Assembly (NCBI RefSeq): GCF_006376685.1
Contig: NZ_VEWL01000016.1
Coordinates: 21,654-85,653 of the forward strand
Length of the DNA: 64,000 nucleotides
Source: Ochrobactrum teleogrylli
GTDB lineage: Bacteria > Pseudomonadota > Alphaproteobacteria > Rhizobiales > Rhizobiaceae
Direction: 5' to 3'
Shown here: positions 41,716 to 50,359 of the stretch, one piece after another
How the letters are laid out: each line of letters starts with the position of its first letter
Position numbering within the stretch: the first letter of the stretch is position 1
The notes under the pieces: generated by a model
Told to the model about the DNA's origin: nothing
What the model saw: only the letters and a program-made list of their open reading frames with translations
Databases searched by the model: none
Made by a program: the position numbers and the translations under genes

Positions 41716-42510
41716 ATGCTTCTCTATCTGCGTTCAATCCTCTTCAATGCGGCGTTTTACATCTGCACGCTGGTTCAGATGATCGTCTATACGCCGTTCT
41801 ATTTCCTGCTGCCGCGCAAGAAGGCCTGGATCGTGCCGAAGCTGTGGGCGCGGGTCAATCTCAAGCTCCAGAAGATCATTGCCGGGACGGATTTCGTCAT
41901 TGAAGGTCTCGATAATATTCCAGAGGGCGCCTATATCTGCGCGCCCAAGCACCAGTCGGCCTGGGATACCTATGCATTCCTGCCCTATCTGGATGATCCG
42001 GTTCTGATCCTGAAGCGCGAATTGATGCGCATTCCGCTGTTCGGCTGGTACGTCGCCAAGATGGAGATGATCCCGGTGGATCGCGGATCGCGCGTCAAGG
42101 CGCTGCATTCGATCACCAAGGGCGCGGAAAAGGCCATTGCCGAAGGGCGTCAGATCCTGATCTATCCTGAAGGCACCCGCCGCGCGCCCGGTGCGCCGCC
42201 GCAATATAAATACGGCATCGTGCATCTTTACGATGCGCTGAACCTGCCGGTCTTGCCGATTGCCCATAATGCCGGGCTTTACTGGCCGCGCCGCAAGTTT
42301 CTGCGCTTTCCGGGCACCATTCGGTGCCGCGTCCTGCCGCCCATTCCGCCGGGGCTTGAAAAGGAAGAATTTCTGCGCCGCCTGATCGAAAGCACCGAAA
42401 CGGCCTGCGACGAGCTTCTGGTTGCGGCAAGCCGCGACCCCAACCCACCCCCGATGCCACCGACAGCTGTGGACCGCCTGAAGGAACTGGGTGTTTCACC
42501 GCGCAGTTAA
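41716..42510 (+). CDS. plsC: 1-acyl-sn-glycerol-3-phosphate acyltransferase
   Basis: Makes phosphatidic acid from lysophosphatidic acid. A 264-residue, membrane-bound PlsC-type enzyme. It has the N-terminal helix (about 8-31), catalytic His79 and Asp84 in HQSAWD (H-x4-D), FGWYVAKMEMIPVDR, and the glycerol-phosphate-binding PEGTR at 151-155. The frame opens with GTG at 41668; ATG 41716 (MLLYLRSILF) is preferred because the family begins near the membrane helix. It follows ydcF by 163 bp on the same strand. Confidence 0.93.
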   Translation: MLLYLRSILFNAAFYICTLVQMIVYTPFYFLLPRKKAWIVPKLWARVNLKLQKIIAGTDFVIEGLDNIPEGAYICAPKHQSAWDTYAFLPYLDDPVLILKRELMRIPLFGWYVAKMEMIPVDRGSRVKALHSITKGAEKAIAEGRQILIYPEGTRRAPGAPPQYKYGIVHLYDALNLPVLPIAHNAGLYWPRRKFLRFPGTIRCRVLPPIPPGLEKEEFLRRLIESTETACDELLVAASRDPNPPPMPPTAVDRLKELGVSPRS

Positions 42511-42634
42511 ATGCCCGACATCCTTCCGGCTGTACATGAGCTAAACGACAATTAGTCGCGTTTTATTGAACTTTCGTTTTTCTTGCACGGAAACATGAAA
42601 CCCGTTATCAGAGCGCGACACGAAAGGACCCATC

Positions 42635-43165
42635 ATGAATATTGATGCCATTTCCATCGGAACCAATCCTCCCGAAGACGTCAACGTCATCATCGAAGTT
42701 CCGGTCGGCGGCCAGCCGATCAAGTACGAGATGGACAAGAAGTCCGGGGCTCTGATCGTTGACCGTTTTCTCTACACGCCGATGACCTATCCGGGCAATT
42801 ACGGTTTCGTACCGCACACGCTCTCGGAAGACGGCGATCCGATCGACGTTCTCGTCTGCAACACCCGTCCGCTGGTGCCGGGTTCTGTGATCAATGTCCG
42901 CCCGATCGGCGTTCTGGTCATGGAAGACAATTCCGGCAAGGACGAAAAGATCATCGCCGTTCCGTCGCCGCACCTGACGCGCCGTTACGAGAAGATCCAC
43001 GACTATACCGATATGCCGGAAATCACGCTGAAGCAGATCGCGCATTTCTTCGAGCATTACAAGGATCTGGAACCCGGCAAGTGGGTCAAGATCGGCGATT
43101 GGGGCGATGAAGACTACGCTCGCAAGTTCATCGTTGAAGCGATCGAACGCGCCAAGGGCAAGTAA
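42635..43165 (+). CDS. ppa: Inorganic pyrophosphatase
   Basis: The soluble family I pyrophosphatase, 176 residues, a typical prokaryotic hexamer subunit. The signature [10 protein letters not shown] holds the metal ligands Asp66, Asp68 and Asp71, with Asp103 in [19 protein letters not shown] and the KYE.DK segment are also present. The gene stands alone, with a moderately AT-rich promoter region (42540-42600) and a perfect bidirectional terminator right after it. The ATG follows AAAGGACC. Confidence 0.97.
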   Translation: MNIDAISIGTNPPEDVNVIIEVPVGGQPIKYEMDKKSGALIVDRFLYTPMTYPGNYGFVPHTLSEDGDPIDVLVCNTRPLVPGSVINVRPIGVLVMEDNSGKDEKIIAVPSPHLTRRYEKIHDYTDMPEITLKQIAHFFEHYKDLEPGKWVKIGDWGDEDYARKFIVEAIERAKGK

Positions 43166-43190
43166 TCGCCTGTTTCATGAGTTGAGTTCA

Positions 43191-43231
43191 AAACAAAAGC
43201 GCCCGATGATCCATCGGGCGCTTTTGTTTTT
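43191..43231. terminator. Bidirectional intrinsic terminator between ppa and yggT
   Basis: CAAAAGCGCCCGATG (43194-43208), loop ATC, and CATCGGGCGCTTTTG (43212-43226) make a perfect 15-bp stem. It is followed by TTTTT on the plus strand; the minus strand has only a shorter TTT after the stem. It serves ppa and the convergent yggT gene. Confidence 0.92.
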
Positions 43232-43248
43232 GGTGTTTGCTGTGCCGG

Positions 43249-43539
43249 TCAGAGGAAGAGCGGCAGCAGCGTCGTCCACATGAACTGGCGGATGAAGAAG
43301 ATAATCAACAACAGGACAATCGGCGAAATGTCGATGCCGCCGAGATTGGGCAGGAGATTACGGATCGGGCGCAGAACCGGCTCGGTTACCTTGTAGAGAA
43401 ACTCTCCGACGGAGGCCACGAAGCGATTGCCGGAATTGACGACATTGAACGCATAGAGCCACGAATAAATGGCGCTGGCGATGATGATCCACGTATAGAT
43501 GTCGAGCGCCAGATCAATGGTGCGGAACAATGCTATCAT
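43249..43539 (-). CDS. YggT-family membrane protein
   Basis: A 96-residue protein with two hydrophobic helices (about residues 8-30 and 65-90) around a conserved [27 protein letters not shown] loop, the YggT hallmark. YggT proteins are linked to osmotic tolerance, potassium handling and cell-division placement in different bacteria, without a settled function. The gene converges on ppa and shares its terminator. Confidence 0.9.
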   Translation of the reverse strand: MIALFRTIDLALDIYTWIIIASAIYSWLYAFNVVNSGNRFVASVGEFLYKVTEPVLRPIRNLLPNLGGIDISPIVLLLIIFFIRQFMWTTLLPLFL

Positions 43540-43769
43540 GAGTGTCTGTCTCCTTGACGATTGGCCGAGATGTAGCGATTGCTTCGATTGAGGACAAGTG
43601 CCCGATAGGCTGCCGGCTCAATTTTCGTAATGGAGGCACTATTCTGGCACCTTCTCTTTGCTCTGCCGGACAATGCCCTGATATGCCATCGGTGTTGCTA
43701 TGCTTTGTAATAAATGGCAAGTGAGCTTAACAGTGCTGACCGGTGTTTGGCTGAACGGATAAAACGACA

Positions 43770-44462
43770 ATGGATATTTCAGAAAATAGTCGCGATCCTT
43801 ATAAGGACCGCAAAAGCATCGAGTTTTCCTTCCGTGCCAAACGGTTCGCCCATATCCGCAAATTGATCGAGGCGGCGCTTGCCGAAAAGCCGGAAGGCGA
43901 AAAAGTTGAAATCCTCGATCTCGGCGGGTCGGAAAAATATTGGCTGATCGGCGAAGACTTCATCGAAGCCAACCGTGACCGCCTGCATTTCACGCTGATC
44001 AATCCTGAAAAGCAGGAAGAGAAAGACACGGAAACCTTCACGTTTCTGGTTGGCGACGCGACCGATCCCGCGCTTTTTGCCGGGCGGATTTTCGACGTGG
44101 TTCATTCAAACTCGGTCATCGAACATGTCGGCGACTGGGCTGCCATCACGCGCTTCGCGGAAAATACCCGCAGGCTCGGCAAGCGCTATTACATGCAGAC
44201 GCCCAATTACTGGTTCCCTTATGAGCCGCATTTCCGCTTTATCGGTTTTCAGTGGCTGCCGGTGGCGGTGCGCATCTGGCTGATGACCAAGATGCGGCTC
44301 GGCTTTTTCGAGCGGCAGAAAAGCGCCGACGATGCCCGTTTTCATGTGGAATCGATCCGGCTTTTGACCACGGGACAGGTGCGTAAGCTCTTCCCGGATG
44401 GGCGGATCGAATTTGAGAAGATTGCCGGACTGGCGAAGTCCATTCTCGCAATCAGGGATTGA
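43770..44462 (+). CDS. Class I SAM-dependent methyltransferase
   Basis: A 230-residue methyltransferase of the Methyltransf_11 type: VEILDLGGSEKYWLIG as motif I, FTLINPEKQE at motif II, and FDVVHSNSVIEHVGDW at the post-II region, then RYYMQTPNYWFPYEPHFRF. The last is like sugar- or lipid-modifying methyltransferases associated with polysaccharide genes. Substrate unknown. It converges on a cyclotransferase gene; the two coding regions abut exactly, with an 8-bp inverted repeat (GAAATCAC/GTGATTTC) just beyond its stop. Confidence 0.85.
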   Translation: MDISENSRDPYKDRKSIEFSFRAKRFAHIRKLIEAALAEKPEGEKVEILDLGGSEKYWLIGEDFIEANRDRLHFTLINPEKQEEKDTETFTFLVGDATDPALFAGRIFDVVHSNSVIEHVGDWAAITRFAENTRRLGKRYYMQTPNYWFPYEPHFRFIGFQWLPVAVRIWLMTKMRLGFFERQKSADDARFHVESIRLLTTGQVRKLFPDGRIEFEKIAGLAKSILAIRD

Positions 44463-45035
44463 TCAGTCGAAATCACGCGGCGGGTGTGATTTCGCGGCAA
44501 TCAGATTGCCGACATGCTCAAGTGCGTGATCGCGCACCCGCATGTCGCGCAGATGTTTCAGTGTGTTGGCGACATAGTCGATATTCGCGCCGGATTCGCC
44601 ATGCGCGGATGCCACAATCGCAGCCGCGTCCTCGGCCTTGAGCGCGCCCGCATATTGCACGTGGCGGCGGTCGGCCACATAGACCAGTCCCTGAACGTCG
44701 CGTCCGTCGTGGAGGCGCAGTCGCAGCCTTTTCTCGTGATAGACATTGTTCGACATTTCGCGTTCGCGCAGATAGACCATAACCTCGTCGGTCATCTCGC
44801 CCGGAACGCGGAACGCCATGCCAAGGCAGGAGCCGCCCGCGTCGAGACCAAGCACCAGTCCGGGGTGGTCGGGCGAGCCGCGATGAAAATGCGAATAGAT
44901 GCACAGGCTGCGACGATAACCGTGCAGACGGGCGCGAACGGTCTCCACATGCGCGAAGCCGGGCCGCCACATCAGCGAGCCGTAGCCGAAAACCCAGAAA
45001 TCACTCGTCCGCTTTGCATCGATATGGTGTGTCAT
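44463..45035 (-). CDS. Gamma-glutamylcyclotransferase, ChaC type
   Basis: A 190-residue ChaC-like enzyme, expected to cleave glutathione to 5-oxoproline and Cys-Gly. WVFGYGSLMWRPGFAHVE contains the YGSL substrate loop; RRSLCIYSHFHRGSPDHPGLVLGL and a later Glu-rich YLREREM carry family positions including the likely catalytic Glu. A longer frame runs to 45314, but ATG 45035 (MTHHIDAKRTSDFWVFGYGS) begins just before the domain. The upstream part reads as non-coding. Confidence 0.88.
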   Translation of the reverse strand: MTHHIDAKRTSDFWVFGYGSLMWRPGFAHVETVRARLHGYRRSLCIYSHFHRGSPDHPGLVLGLDAGGSCLGMAFRVPGEMTDEVMVYLREREMSNNVYHEKRLRLRLHDGRDVQGLVYVADRRHVQYAGALKAEDAAAIVASAHGESGANIDYVANTLKHLRDMRVRDHALEHVGNLIAAKSHPPRDFD

Positions 45036-45243
45036 GATGGTATAATATTTGCCGTCTTGTGACCGATTTCCATGGGTAATTGATGGATATCCCTCGTTTT
45101 TTCTGAAGCGACACTTCACAAGACTCAATCCTGCCATAATATGGCCAAGAGTGAGGTTGAGCAAAACATTGTATCGAAAGATGCGTCGCTGGCGGCTCTG
45201 CTGCTTCTCAGGCTCAACTCTCTGACCGACATAAGGTTTTTCG

Positions 45244-46275
45244 ATGGTGCATCCCGGGACGGAAGCTGGAACGAAACAACGGAAGTCCAGAAAGCGATCT
45301 ATTGCGCTTGGCATTTTCCTGATCGTTCTCGTCGCTGCCTACACTGCCGGGTGGTTCTATGTGGCCGACCGCCTGCAAACGCGCGCCACCGCGGATATGG
45401 CAAAGCTGTCCGCTCAGGGCATTGGCGTGCGCTGCGAGGATCTGCGCACAAGCGGCTATCCGCTTCGTGTCAATGTGGTCTGCGACAGCATTTCCTGGCA
45501 GAAGCCCAGCGCCGGCATGGCCTTTCGCGCAGGGCGTTTCACCTCCGGCTCGCCGATCTATGCGCCGCGCTCGCTCAGCAATGATCTGACAGGACCTGCC
45601 TTTATCGAATTTCCGGGTCTTCAACCGCTTGAAGTGAGCTGGAGCCGGTTCAGCTCCAACACCCGGCTTGCCCGCCCGTTCCCGACCGAGATCGCGCTTG
45701 AAGCGCGCGACATCGTGGTCGGTCGCCGCACGGAAACCACGACGACGGAGCCGCTCAGCAGTCTGGAACAGATGGATTTCAGCATGAGCGCCGTCGATGG
45801 CGCGCTGAAACTGGCAGGCCGCTTTGCCGGGCTGAAGCTTGCAGCCCCGGTGATCGGCAATGCCAAGAGCCCCGAGATCGACGGCGTTGCCGATATCGAG
45901 ATTGCCGATGCTGCCACACTGCTGGCGTCGGGCTCTTCCGATTTCAGCCAGCGCCTGCGCGGCCATAGCGGCACGATCCATCAGGCATTTCTCTCCATGC
46001 CCAATGGGGCGATGGTGACGCTGACCGGTCCATTCTCTGTCGATGACGACGGGCTGATCAATGCCGATGTGAAGCTGACGCTCGTCAATGCGCAATCGCT
46101 GGCGCAGGCTGGCCAGACGGTTTTTCCGGAGCAGGGCAGCAATATCGCCACCATCCTCTTCGCGCTATCAGCCATGCCGAAAGACGAAAACGGCAATCCC
46201 ACGCTGGAGATTGCCGTTCGCAAGGGCAGAGCCAATGCCGGGTTCATTCCGCTTGGGCGGTTACCGGCGCTTTAG
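45244..46275 (+). CDS. DUF2125 domain protein
   Basis: A 343-residue protein with a basic N-terminus, one helix (about 20-42, ALGIFLIVLVAAYTAGWFY) and a long extracytoplasmic beta-rich region. The sequence GVRCEDLRTSGYPLRVNVVCDSISW with two Cys is the DUF2125 hallmark. The family is common in Rhizobiales, and its structure resembles lipid-transport tube proteins. Function is unproven. It diverges from the ChaC gene, leaving about 200 bp of promoter region. Three GGGGAATA repeats follow it. Confidence 0.85.
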   Translation: MVHPGTEAGTKQRKSRKRSIALGIFLIVLVAAYTAGWFYVADRLQTRATADMAKLSAQGIGVRCEDLRTSGYPLRVNVVCDSISWQKPSAGMAFRAGRFTSGSPIYAPRSLSNDLTGPAFIEFPGLQPLEVSWSRFSSNTRLARPFPTEIALEARDIVVGRRTETTTTEPLSSLEQMDFSMSAVDGALKLAGRFAGLKLAAPVIGNAKSPEIDGVADIEIADAATLLASGSSDFSQRLRGHSGTIHQAFLSMPNGAMVTLTGPFSVDDDGLINADVKLTLVNAQSLAQAGQTVFPEQGSNIATILFALSAMPKDENGNPTLEIAVRKGRANAGFIPLGRLPAL

Positions 46276-46300
46276 GGGAATAGGGGAATAGGGGAGTATG
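46276..46300 (+). repeat. Short tandem G-run repeat
   Basis: Directly after the DUF2125 stop, GGGGAATA is repeated (aggggaataggggaatagggg), giving three G4 runs spaced by AATA. With only three runs a quadruplex would need another strand or run. It may be a slippage site. Confidence 0.6.
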
Positions 46301-46323
46301 TTTTTACTGCCCTATCTATTGCC

Positions 46324-47262
46324 TTACTTCTTTTCGTTGGTGCGCGTCGCAGCCTGACGGCCAAAGTCTGGCGCATCCACTTCCTGACCCGCATCGATAA
46401 TGCCACGGCGCACCGCACGCGTGCGCGTGAAGAGGTCGAACAAGGCCTCTCCGTCGCCCCAGCGGATCGAGCGTTGCAGCGAGGCTAGGTCTTCCGAAAA
46501 GCGCCCCAGCATTTCAAGGATAGCGTCCTTGTTGTGCAGGCACACGTCACGCCACATGGTCGGGTCTGATGCCGCCAGACGCGTGAAGTCACGGAAACCG
46601 GATGCGGAATATTTGATGACTTCCGATTTTGTCACCTGCTCCAGATCGCTGGCGGTGCCGACGATGTTGTAGGCGATGATATGCGGCAGATGCGAGACGA
46701 TGGCCAGCACCAGATCATGGTGCTGCGGGTCCATATGGTCGAGCCGCGAACCGCAGGCCGTCCAGAAGGCCGTAAGCTTTTCCAGCGCCGCTTCATCCGT
46801 GTCGGGAAGGGGCGTGAGGATGCACCAGCGATTGTTGAACAGCTCTGCAAAGCCTGCGTCCGGGCCGGAATATTCCGTTCCCGCTAGCGGGTGGCCCGGA
46901 ATGAAATGCACATTGGCGGGCAGTTCCGGCTGCATCTGTGCAATGACGGAAGCTTTCGTCGAGCCGACATCGGTGACGATGGCGCCCGGCTTCAGGCTGC
47001 CAGCGATCTGCTTTGCGACGGTGCCGGACGAACCGACCGGTACCGAGACGATCACCAGATCGGCTTCCCTGACCGCTTCGGCGCTGTCGGTGGTGTAGCT
47101 GTCGCCGAGGTTCAGTTCCTCGGCGCGCTTCAGGGTTTCGGCGCTGCGGGTTGCAATTGCGATATGGTTGGCAAGGCCTTCGCGACGGATGACGCGCGCC
47201 AGCGACGAACCGATGAGACCGATACCGATCAGCGCGATTTTATCAAAATGGATCGTGGACAT
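46324..47262 (-). CDS. tyrC: Prephenate/arogenate (cyclohexadienyl) dehydrogenase
   Basis: A tyrosine-biosynthesis enzyme of 312 residues: an N-terminal NAD(P) fold with LIGIGLIGSSLARVIRR, VIVSVPVGSSGTVAKQI and VTDVGSTKASV, then HPLAGTEYSGPDAGFAELF and HHDLVLAIVSHLPHIIAY with the catalytic His. It has no fused chorismate mutase domain. It starts 5 bp after hisC ends, on the same strand, so they form an operon. Confidence 0.93.
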   Translation of the reverse strand: MSTIHFDKIALIGIGLIGSSLARVIRREGLANHIAIATRSAETLKRAEELNLGDSYTTDSAEAVREADLVIVSVPVGSSGTVAKQIAGSLKPGAIVTDVGSTKASVIAQMQPELPANVHFIPGHPLAGTEYSGPDAGFAELFNNRWCILTPLPDTDEAALEKLTAFWTACGSRLDHMDPQHHDLVLAIVSHLPHIIAYNIVGTASDLEQVTKSEVIKYSASGFRDFTRLAASDPTMWRDVCLHNKDAILEMLGRFSEDLASLQRSIRWGDGEALFDLFTRTRAVRRGIIDAGQEVDAPDFGRQAATRTNEKK

Positions 47263-47267
47263 TGATC

Positions 47268-48374
47268 TTACTTTAAAAACTCAGTGAGTGCGGCGACTAC
47301 GCCGCGATTGGCTTCTTCCGGTCCGACGGTCATGCGCAGCGCGTTGGGGAAACCGTATCCGCCAACACGGCGCAGAATATAACCGCGCTTGGAAAGCCAC
47401 TCATCCGCCTTGTCTGCCGAGTGTGCGGCGTCTTCGGGGAAATGGATCAGAAGGAAGTTCGTGACCGAAGGCGTCACCCGCAGGCCGAGCTTGGTGAACT
47501 CATCCGTCAGCCAGGACAGCCACTTGTCGTTATAGGCGACCGACTTTTCGACATGGTTGCGGTCGCGAATGGCGGCCGCACCGGCGGCAATCGCTGCCGA
47601 ATTCATGTTGAACGGGCCGCGAATGCGATTGACTGCGTCGATCACATGGGCGGGCGCATACATCCAGCCGATCCGCAGACCCGGAAGGCCGTGGATCTTC
47701 GAGAAGGTGCGGGTCATCACGACATTCTCGTTCGACGAAACGAGTTCGAGACCGGCCTCATAATCGTTGCGGCGCACATATTCGGCATAGGCAGCATCGA
47801 GGATGAGAAGGACATGCTTCGGTAGGCCCGCATGCAGACGGCGCACTTCTTCGAAAGGCAGATAGGTGCCGGTCGGATTGGCCGGATTGGCGATGAAGAC
47901 AACCTTGGTGCGCGGCGTAATGCCAGCAAGAATGGCATCGACGTCGATGCGCGCATTGCTTTCCTTCACGGTTACCGGTGTTGCACCGGCTGCCAGCGTC
48001 TGGATCTTGTAAACGGCAAAGCCATGCTCGGTGATGATGGCTTCATCGCCCGGCGCAAGATAAGTCTGGCAGAGCAGGCCCAACAACTCATCCGAACCAT
48101 TGCCGCACAGGATATTGCCAATGTTCAGCCCTTGCGTTTCGGCAATGGCTTCACGCAGCGCGAGCGCCTGTCCGTCGGGATAAAGTTCCAGCTTTTCGCC
48201 CGCGTATCGATAGGCCTCCACCGCATGGGGGCTGGGGCCGATCGGGGTCTCGTTGGAGGAGAGCTTATAGACCTTGGCAACGCCTTCCACATGTTCCTTG
48301 CCGGGCACGTAGGCTGCGATGTTGAGCAGGCCGGCCTTGGGCTGGGGACGGGAAAGGTTTTGCTGATCGGTCAT
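47268..48374 (-). CDS. hisC: Histidinol-phosphate aminotransferase
   Basis: A 368-residue PLP aminotransferase: [18 protein letters not shown] at the N-terminus, [35 protein letters not shown] and [17 protein letters not shown] with the PLP Lys. The start is ATG 48374, with GGAG 8 bases upstream; the frame extends further to 48455. In Rhizobiales this hisC copy paired with tyrC often transaminates aromatic precursors as well as histidinol phosphate; which reaction dominates is not decidable here. Confidence 0.92.
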   Translation of the reverse strand: MTDQQNLSRPQPKAGLLNIAAYVPGKEHVEGVAKVYKLSSNETPIGPSPHAVEAYRYAGEKLELYPDGQALALREAIAETQGLNIGNILCGNGSDELLGLLCQTYLAPGDEAIITEHGFAVYKIQTLAAGATPVTVKESNARIDVDAILAGITPRTKVVFIANPANPTGTYLPFEEVRRLHAGLPKHVLLILDAAYAEYVRRNDYEAGLELVSSNENVVMTRTFSKIHGLPGLRIGWMYAPAHVIDAVNRIRGPFNMNSAAIAAGAAAIRDRNHVEKSVAYNDKWLSWLTDEFTKLGLRVTPSVTNFLLIHFPEDAAHSADKADEWLSKRGYILRRVGGYGFPNALRMTVGPEEANRGVVAALTEFLK

Positions 48375-48493
48375 GATTTTGGCTCCGCCAAAAGAACAGT
48401 GTTGCTTTATGGGACGCTCAAGGGATTTGAGCCCCGATGCGACATAAACCGCCATGGGCGCGAAGTCGAGAAAAACCTTGTTTTATGGGGGTT

Positions 48494-48541
48494 GAGCAAA
48501 TCCCGAAAAGTGCGAAGCGGTTTTCGGACAAGATGTGCGTC
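48494..48541 (-). repeat. Dispersed 48-bp palindromic repeat, copy 1
   Basis: The core ccgaaaagtgcgaagcgg with ttttcgg is an imperfect palindrome. It is nearly the reverse complement of 61708-61755 and related to 60841-60877. It lies upstream of hisC and downstream of the methyltransferase gene. The same core is common between genes in Brucella and relatives, from memory. Confidence 0.75.
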
Positions 48542-48583
48542 AGAGTAAATATGTAGAGCCGATCTAATGTAATCAGATGGGCT

Positions 48584-49339
48584 CTAGGCGTCAGACTCTT
48601 GTTTGGCCTTGCGCAGTCCGCTGACCGGGGTTCCAAGCACCGGCACGAAAACACGCCGCGACGAGCGCTGCGCAACCGGCAGACCCTGATAGAGACGTTT
48701 CTGGGCTTCCACCACCAACACGCCTGAGAAAAGCGGCCACAGCCGCCGCCCCAGACCTTCGATTGCCAGACAAGGCCGCATCATCCAGCGCCGCGTGGCG
48801 GGTGGGAAATGCAGGGCGTCGCTGACGGTGTTGACCGTGAAATTGGCTTCGCGCAGCAGGGTGGAAAGCTGGTCGCGGCTGTAAGGCCGCCCGCTGCCGA
48901 AAGGCGTATGTTCGAAGCGGGCCCAGACGCCACGGCGGTTGGGCACAACGATCACCAGCCGCCCGTTGGGCGCCAGTACGCGCCACATTTCCTTCAGCGT
49001 TTCCGGTGCGCTTTCGGCATATTCCAACGCATGGACCATCAGGATGCGGTCGATGGAGGAATCCGGCAGCGGCAGTTCTTCATCGAAGACCAAAGCCGTG
49101 GTGGATTTGTCCGCCGAAGGCCAGGCGATCGCGCCCTGTCCGGCTGGCATGAAGGCAAAAGTGCGTTCCGTATCGGCGCTGAACCGGTCGAGATAGGGCA
49201 GGCTGTAGCCCATGCCGATGAGCCGTTCGCCCGGAACACGTTCCCAAAGACCGGCAATCGCCATGCGTATGGCGCGCTCGGCCAAATGACCAAGTGTCGT
49301 GTCGTAAAAGGAGCGCAGTTCGATAATGTCCGGATGCAT
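48584..49339 (-). CDS. Class I SAM-dependent methyltransferase
   Basis: A 251-residue methyltransferase of the Methyltransf_11 fold. The N-terminal LRSFYDTTLGHLAERAI leads to a motif-I region with LIGMGYSLPYLDRF, VFDEELPLPDSSIDRILMVHALEYAE as the post-II segment, and EMWRVLAPNGRLVIVVPNR. Substrate unknown. In Rhizobiales it commonly lies beside glyoxalase II (gloB), but that gene is not present here. It precedes hisC on the same strand, 209 bp away, with a dispersed repeat between. Confidence 0.82.
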   Translation of the reverse strand: MHPDIIELRSFYDTTLGHLAERAIRMAIAGLWERVPGERLIGMGYSLPYLDRFSADTERTFAFMPAGQGAIAWPSADKSTTALVFDEELPLPDSSIDRILMVHALEYAESAPETLKEMWRVLAPNGRLVIVVPNRRGVWARFEHTPFGSGRPYSRDQLSTLLREANFTVNTVSDALHFPPATRRWMMRPCLAIEGLGRRLWPLFSGVLVVEAQKRLYQGLPVAQRSSRRVFVPVLGTPVSGLRKAKQESDA

Positions 49340-49668
49340 GCGGGCACGCTATATCAAATCCTGTCATCGGGGAATGGATATAAGAGCCTGTTCCAAAAGT
49401 CGCCCTGTGTGGCTGCAAATGGCAATTTTCTCCATTCCGGTGCTCTCGTACCAATAGTACGCTCCGCTCCGGTACTCGAAAATCACCATTTTGCACACAC
49501 ATGCCGCTTTTTGTTTCAGGCTCTAAGCCTGGGCTTGTTGACAGGCGGGGTGCATTTTCTTCAAACCGTGCTATAGAGCGTGCCTTCTGCAGGAAAGCGC
49601 ATCCCGAAAAGCCTGAAAAGGCTTTCGGTTGCCCACGAGCAAAGCAAACGATCAGGAGAGAACCGGCA
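49340..49668. other. Intergenic region upstream of hpt
   Basis: About 330 bases that contain a 142-bp palindromic element (49383-49524) and, in the likely hpt leader, a hairpin near 49603-49628 in which CCGAAAAGCCT faces AGGCTTTCGG with one bulge. No gene is seen. The hpt ribosome-binding site AGGAGAG is at 49654-49660. Confidence 0.55.
49383..49524. repeat. Palindromic MITE-like element, copy A
   Basis: AGAGCCTG (49383-49390) and CAGGCTCT (49517-49524) are perfect 8-bp outer arms. Further inner arms pair (GTGTG with CACAC; GCAAATGG with CCATTTTGC; ATTTTC with GAAAAT), and a central CGTAC-CAATA-GTACG hairpin sits in the middle. The central 80 bases match copy B at 50209-50330. It encodes nothing. 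Confidence 0.7.
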
Positions 49669-50205
49669 ATGCCAGAAGTCGGCGGCAAGACGATAGAAAT
49701 TCTATTCAGCCCGGAAGATATTGCCGGTCGCAATCTTGAACTGGCGAAGGCTATTGCCGAACGCAAGTTTCACAATCTGCTGACGATTTCCATTCTCAAG
49801 GGCTCGTTCATTTTCGCAGCCGACCTCATCCGTGCCATGCATGATGCGGGCGTGGAACCGGATGTCGAATTCATCACGGTGTCCAGTTATGGCAAGGGCA
49901 CGACCAGTACGGAAGTTCGCCTGCTGCGCGATATCGACAGCGAAGTGCGTGACCGCGATGTGCTGCTGATCGACGATATTCTGGAATCCGGCAAGACGCT
50001 CAAATTCGTCCGCGAACTGATGCTGGAACGTGGCGCGCGCAGCGTCAGCATTGCCGTCCTGCTGGACAAGAGCGTGCGGCGCAAGGTCGATCTGGAAGCT
50101 GATTTTGTCGCCTTCGAATGCCCGGATTATTTTGTCGTCGGCTATGGCATGGACGTAGCCCATTCGTTCCGGCAGTTGCCCTATGTCGGACACGTCAAGG
50201 ATTGA
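49669..50205 (+). CDS. hpt: Hypoxanthine phosphoribosyltransferase
   Basis: A 178-residue purine-salvage enzyme making IMP or GMP from hypoxanthine or guanine and PRPP. It shows LTISILKGSFIFAADL, VSSYGKGTTSTEVRLL and the PRPP-binding loop VLLIDDILESGKTL, with AVLLDKSVRR and DYFVVGYGMD towards the end. The start at ATG 49669 is fixed by AGGAGAG 8 bases upstream; the frame is open further. It is flanked on both sides by related palindromic elements. Confidence 0.92.
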   Translation: MPEVGGKTIEILFSPEDIAGRNLELAKAIAERKFHNLLTISILKGSFIFAADLIRAMHDAGVEPDVEFITVSSYGKGTTSTEVRLLRDIDSEVRDRDVLLIDDILESGKTLKFVRELMLERGARSVSIAVLLDKSVRRKVDLEADFVAFECPDYFVVGYGMDVAHSFRQLPYVGHVKD

Positions 50206-50208
50206 GCG

Positions 50209-50330
50209 GCAAATTCGTGATGCCGGGCTGCAAAGAGCGCTTTTCTGTGCGCCGGTGCCCACGTACCCTTAAGTACGTTCCGCTCCGGTGCTCGAAAATC
50301 ACTCTTTTCGCGACGGCCTGACGAATTTGC
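50209..50330. repeat. Palindromic MITE-like element, copy B
   Basis: GCAAATTCGT (50209-50218) and ACGAATTTGC (50321-50330) are perfect 10-bp outer arms. The inner arms CAAAGAGCGCTTTTC and GAAAATCACTCTTTTCG nearly pair, and the centre holds CGTAC-CCTTAA-GTACG. The central sequence matches copy A, but the outer arms differ in base sequence while keeping pairing. It starts three bases after the hpt stop and could also act as its 3' hairpin. Confidence 0.7.
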
Positions 50331-50359
50331 AACCGTCGTGCGAGTTCGTTGAGCAGCCT

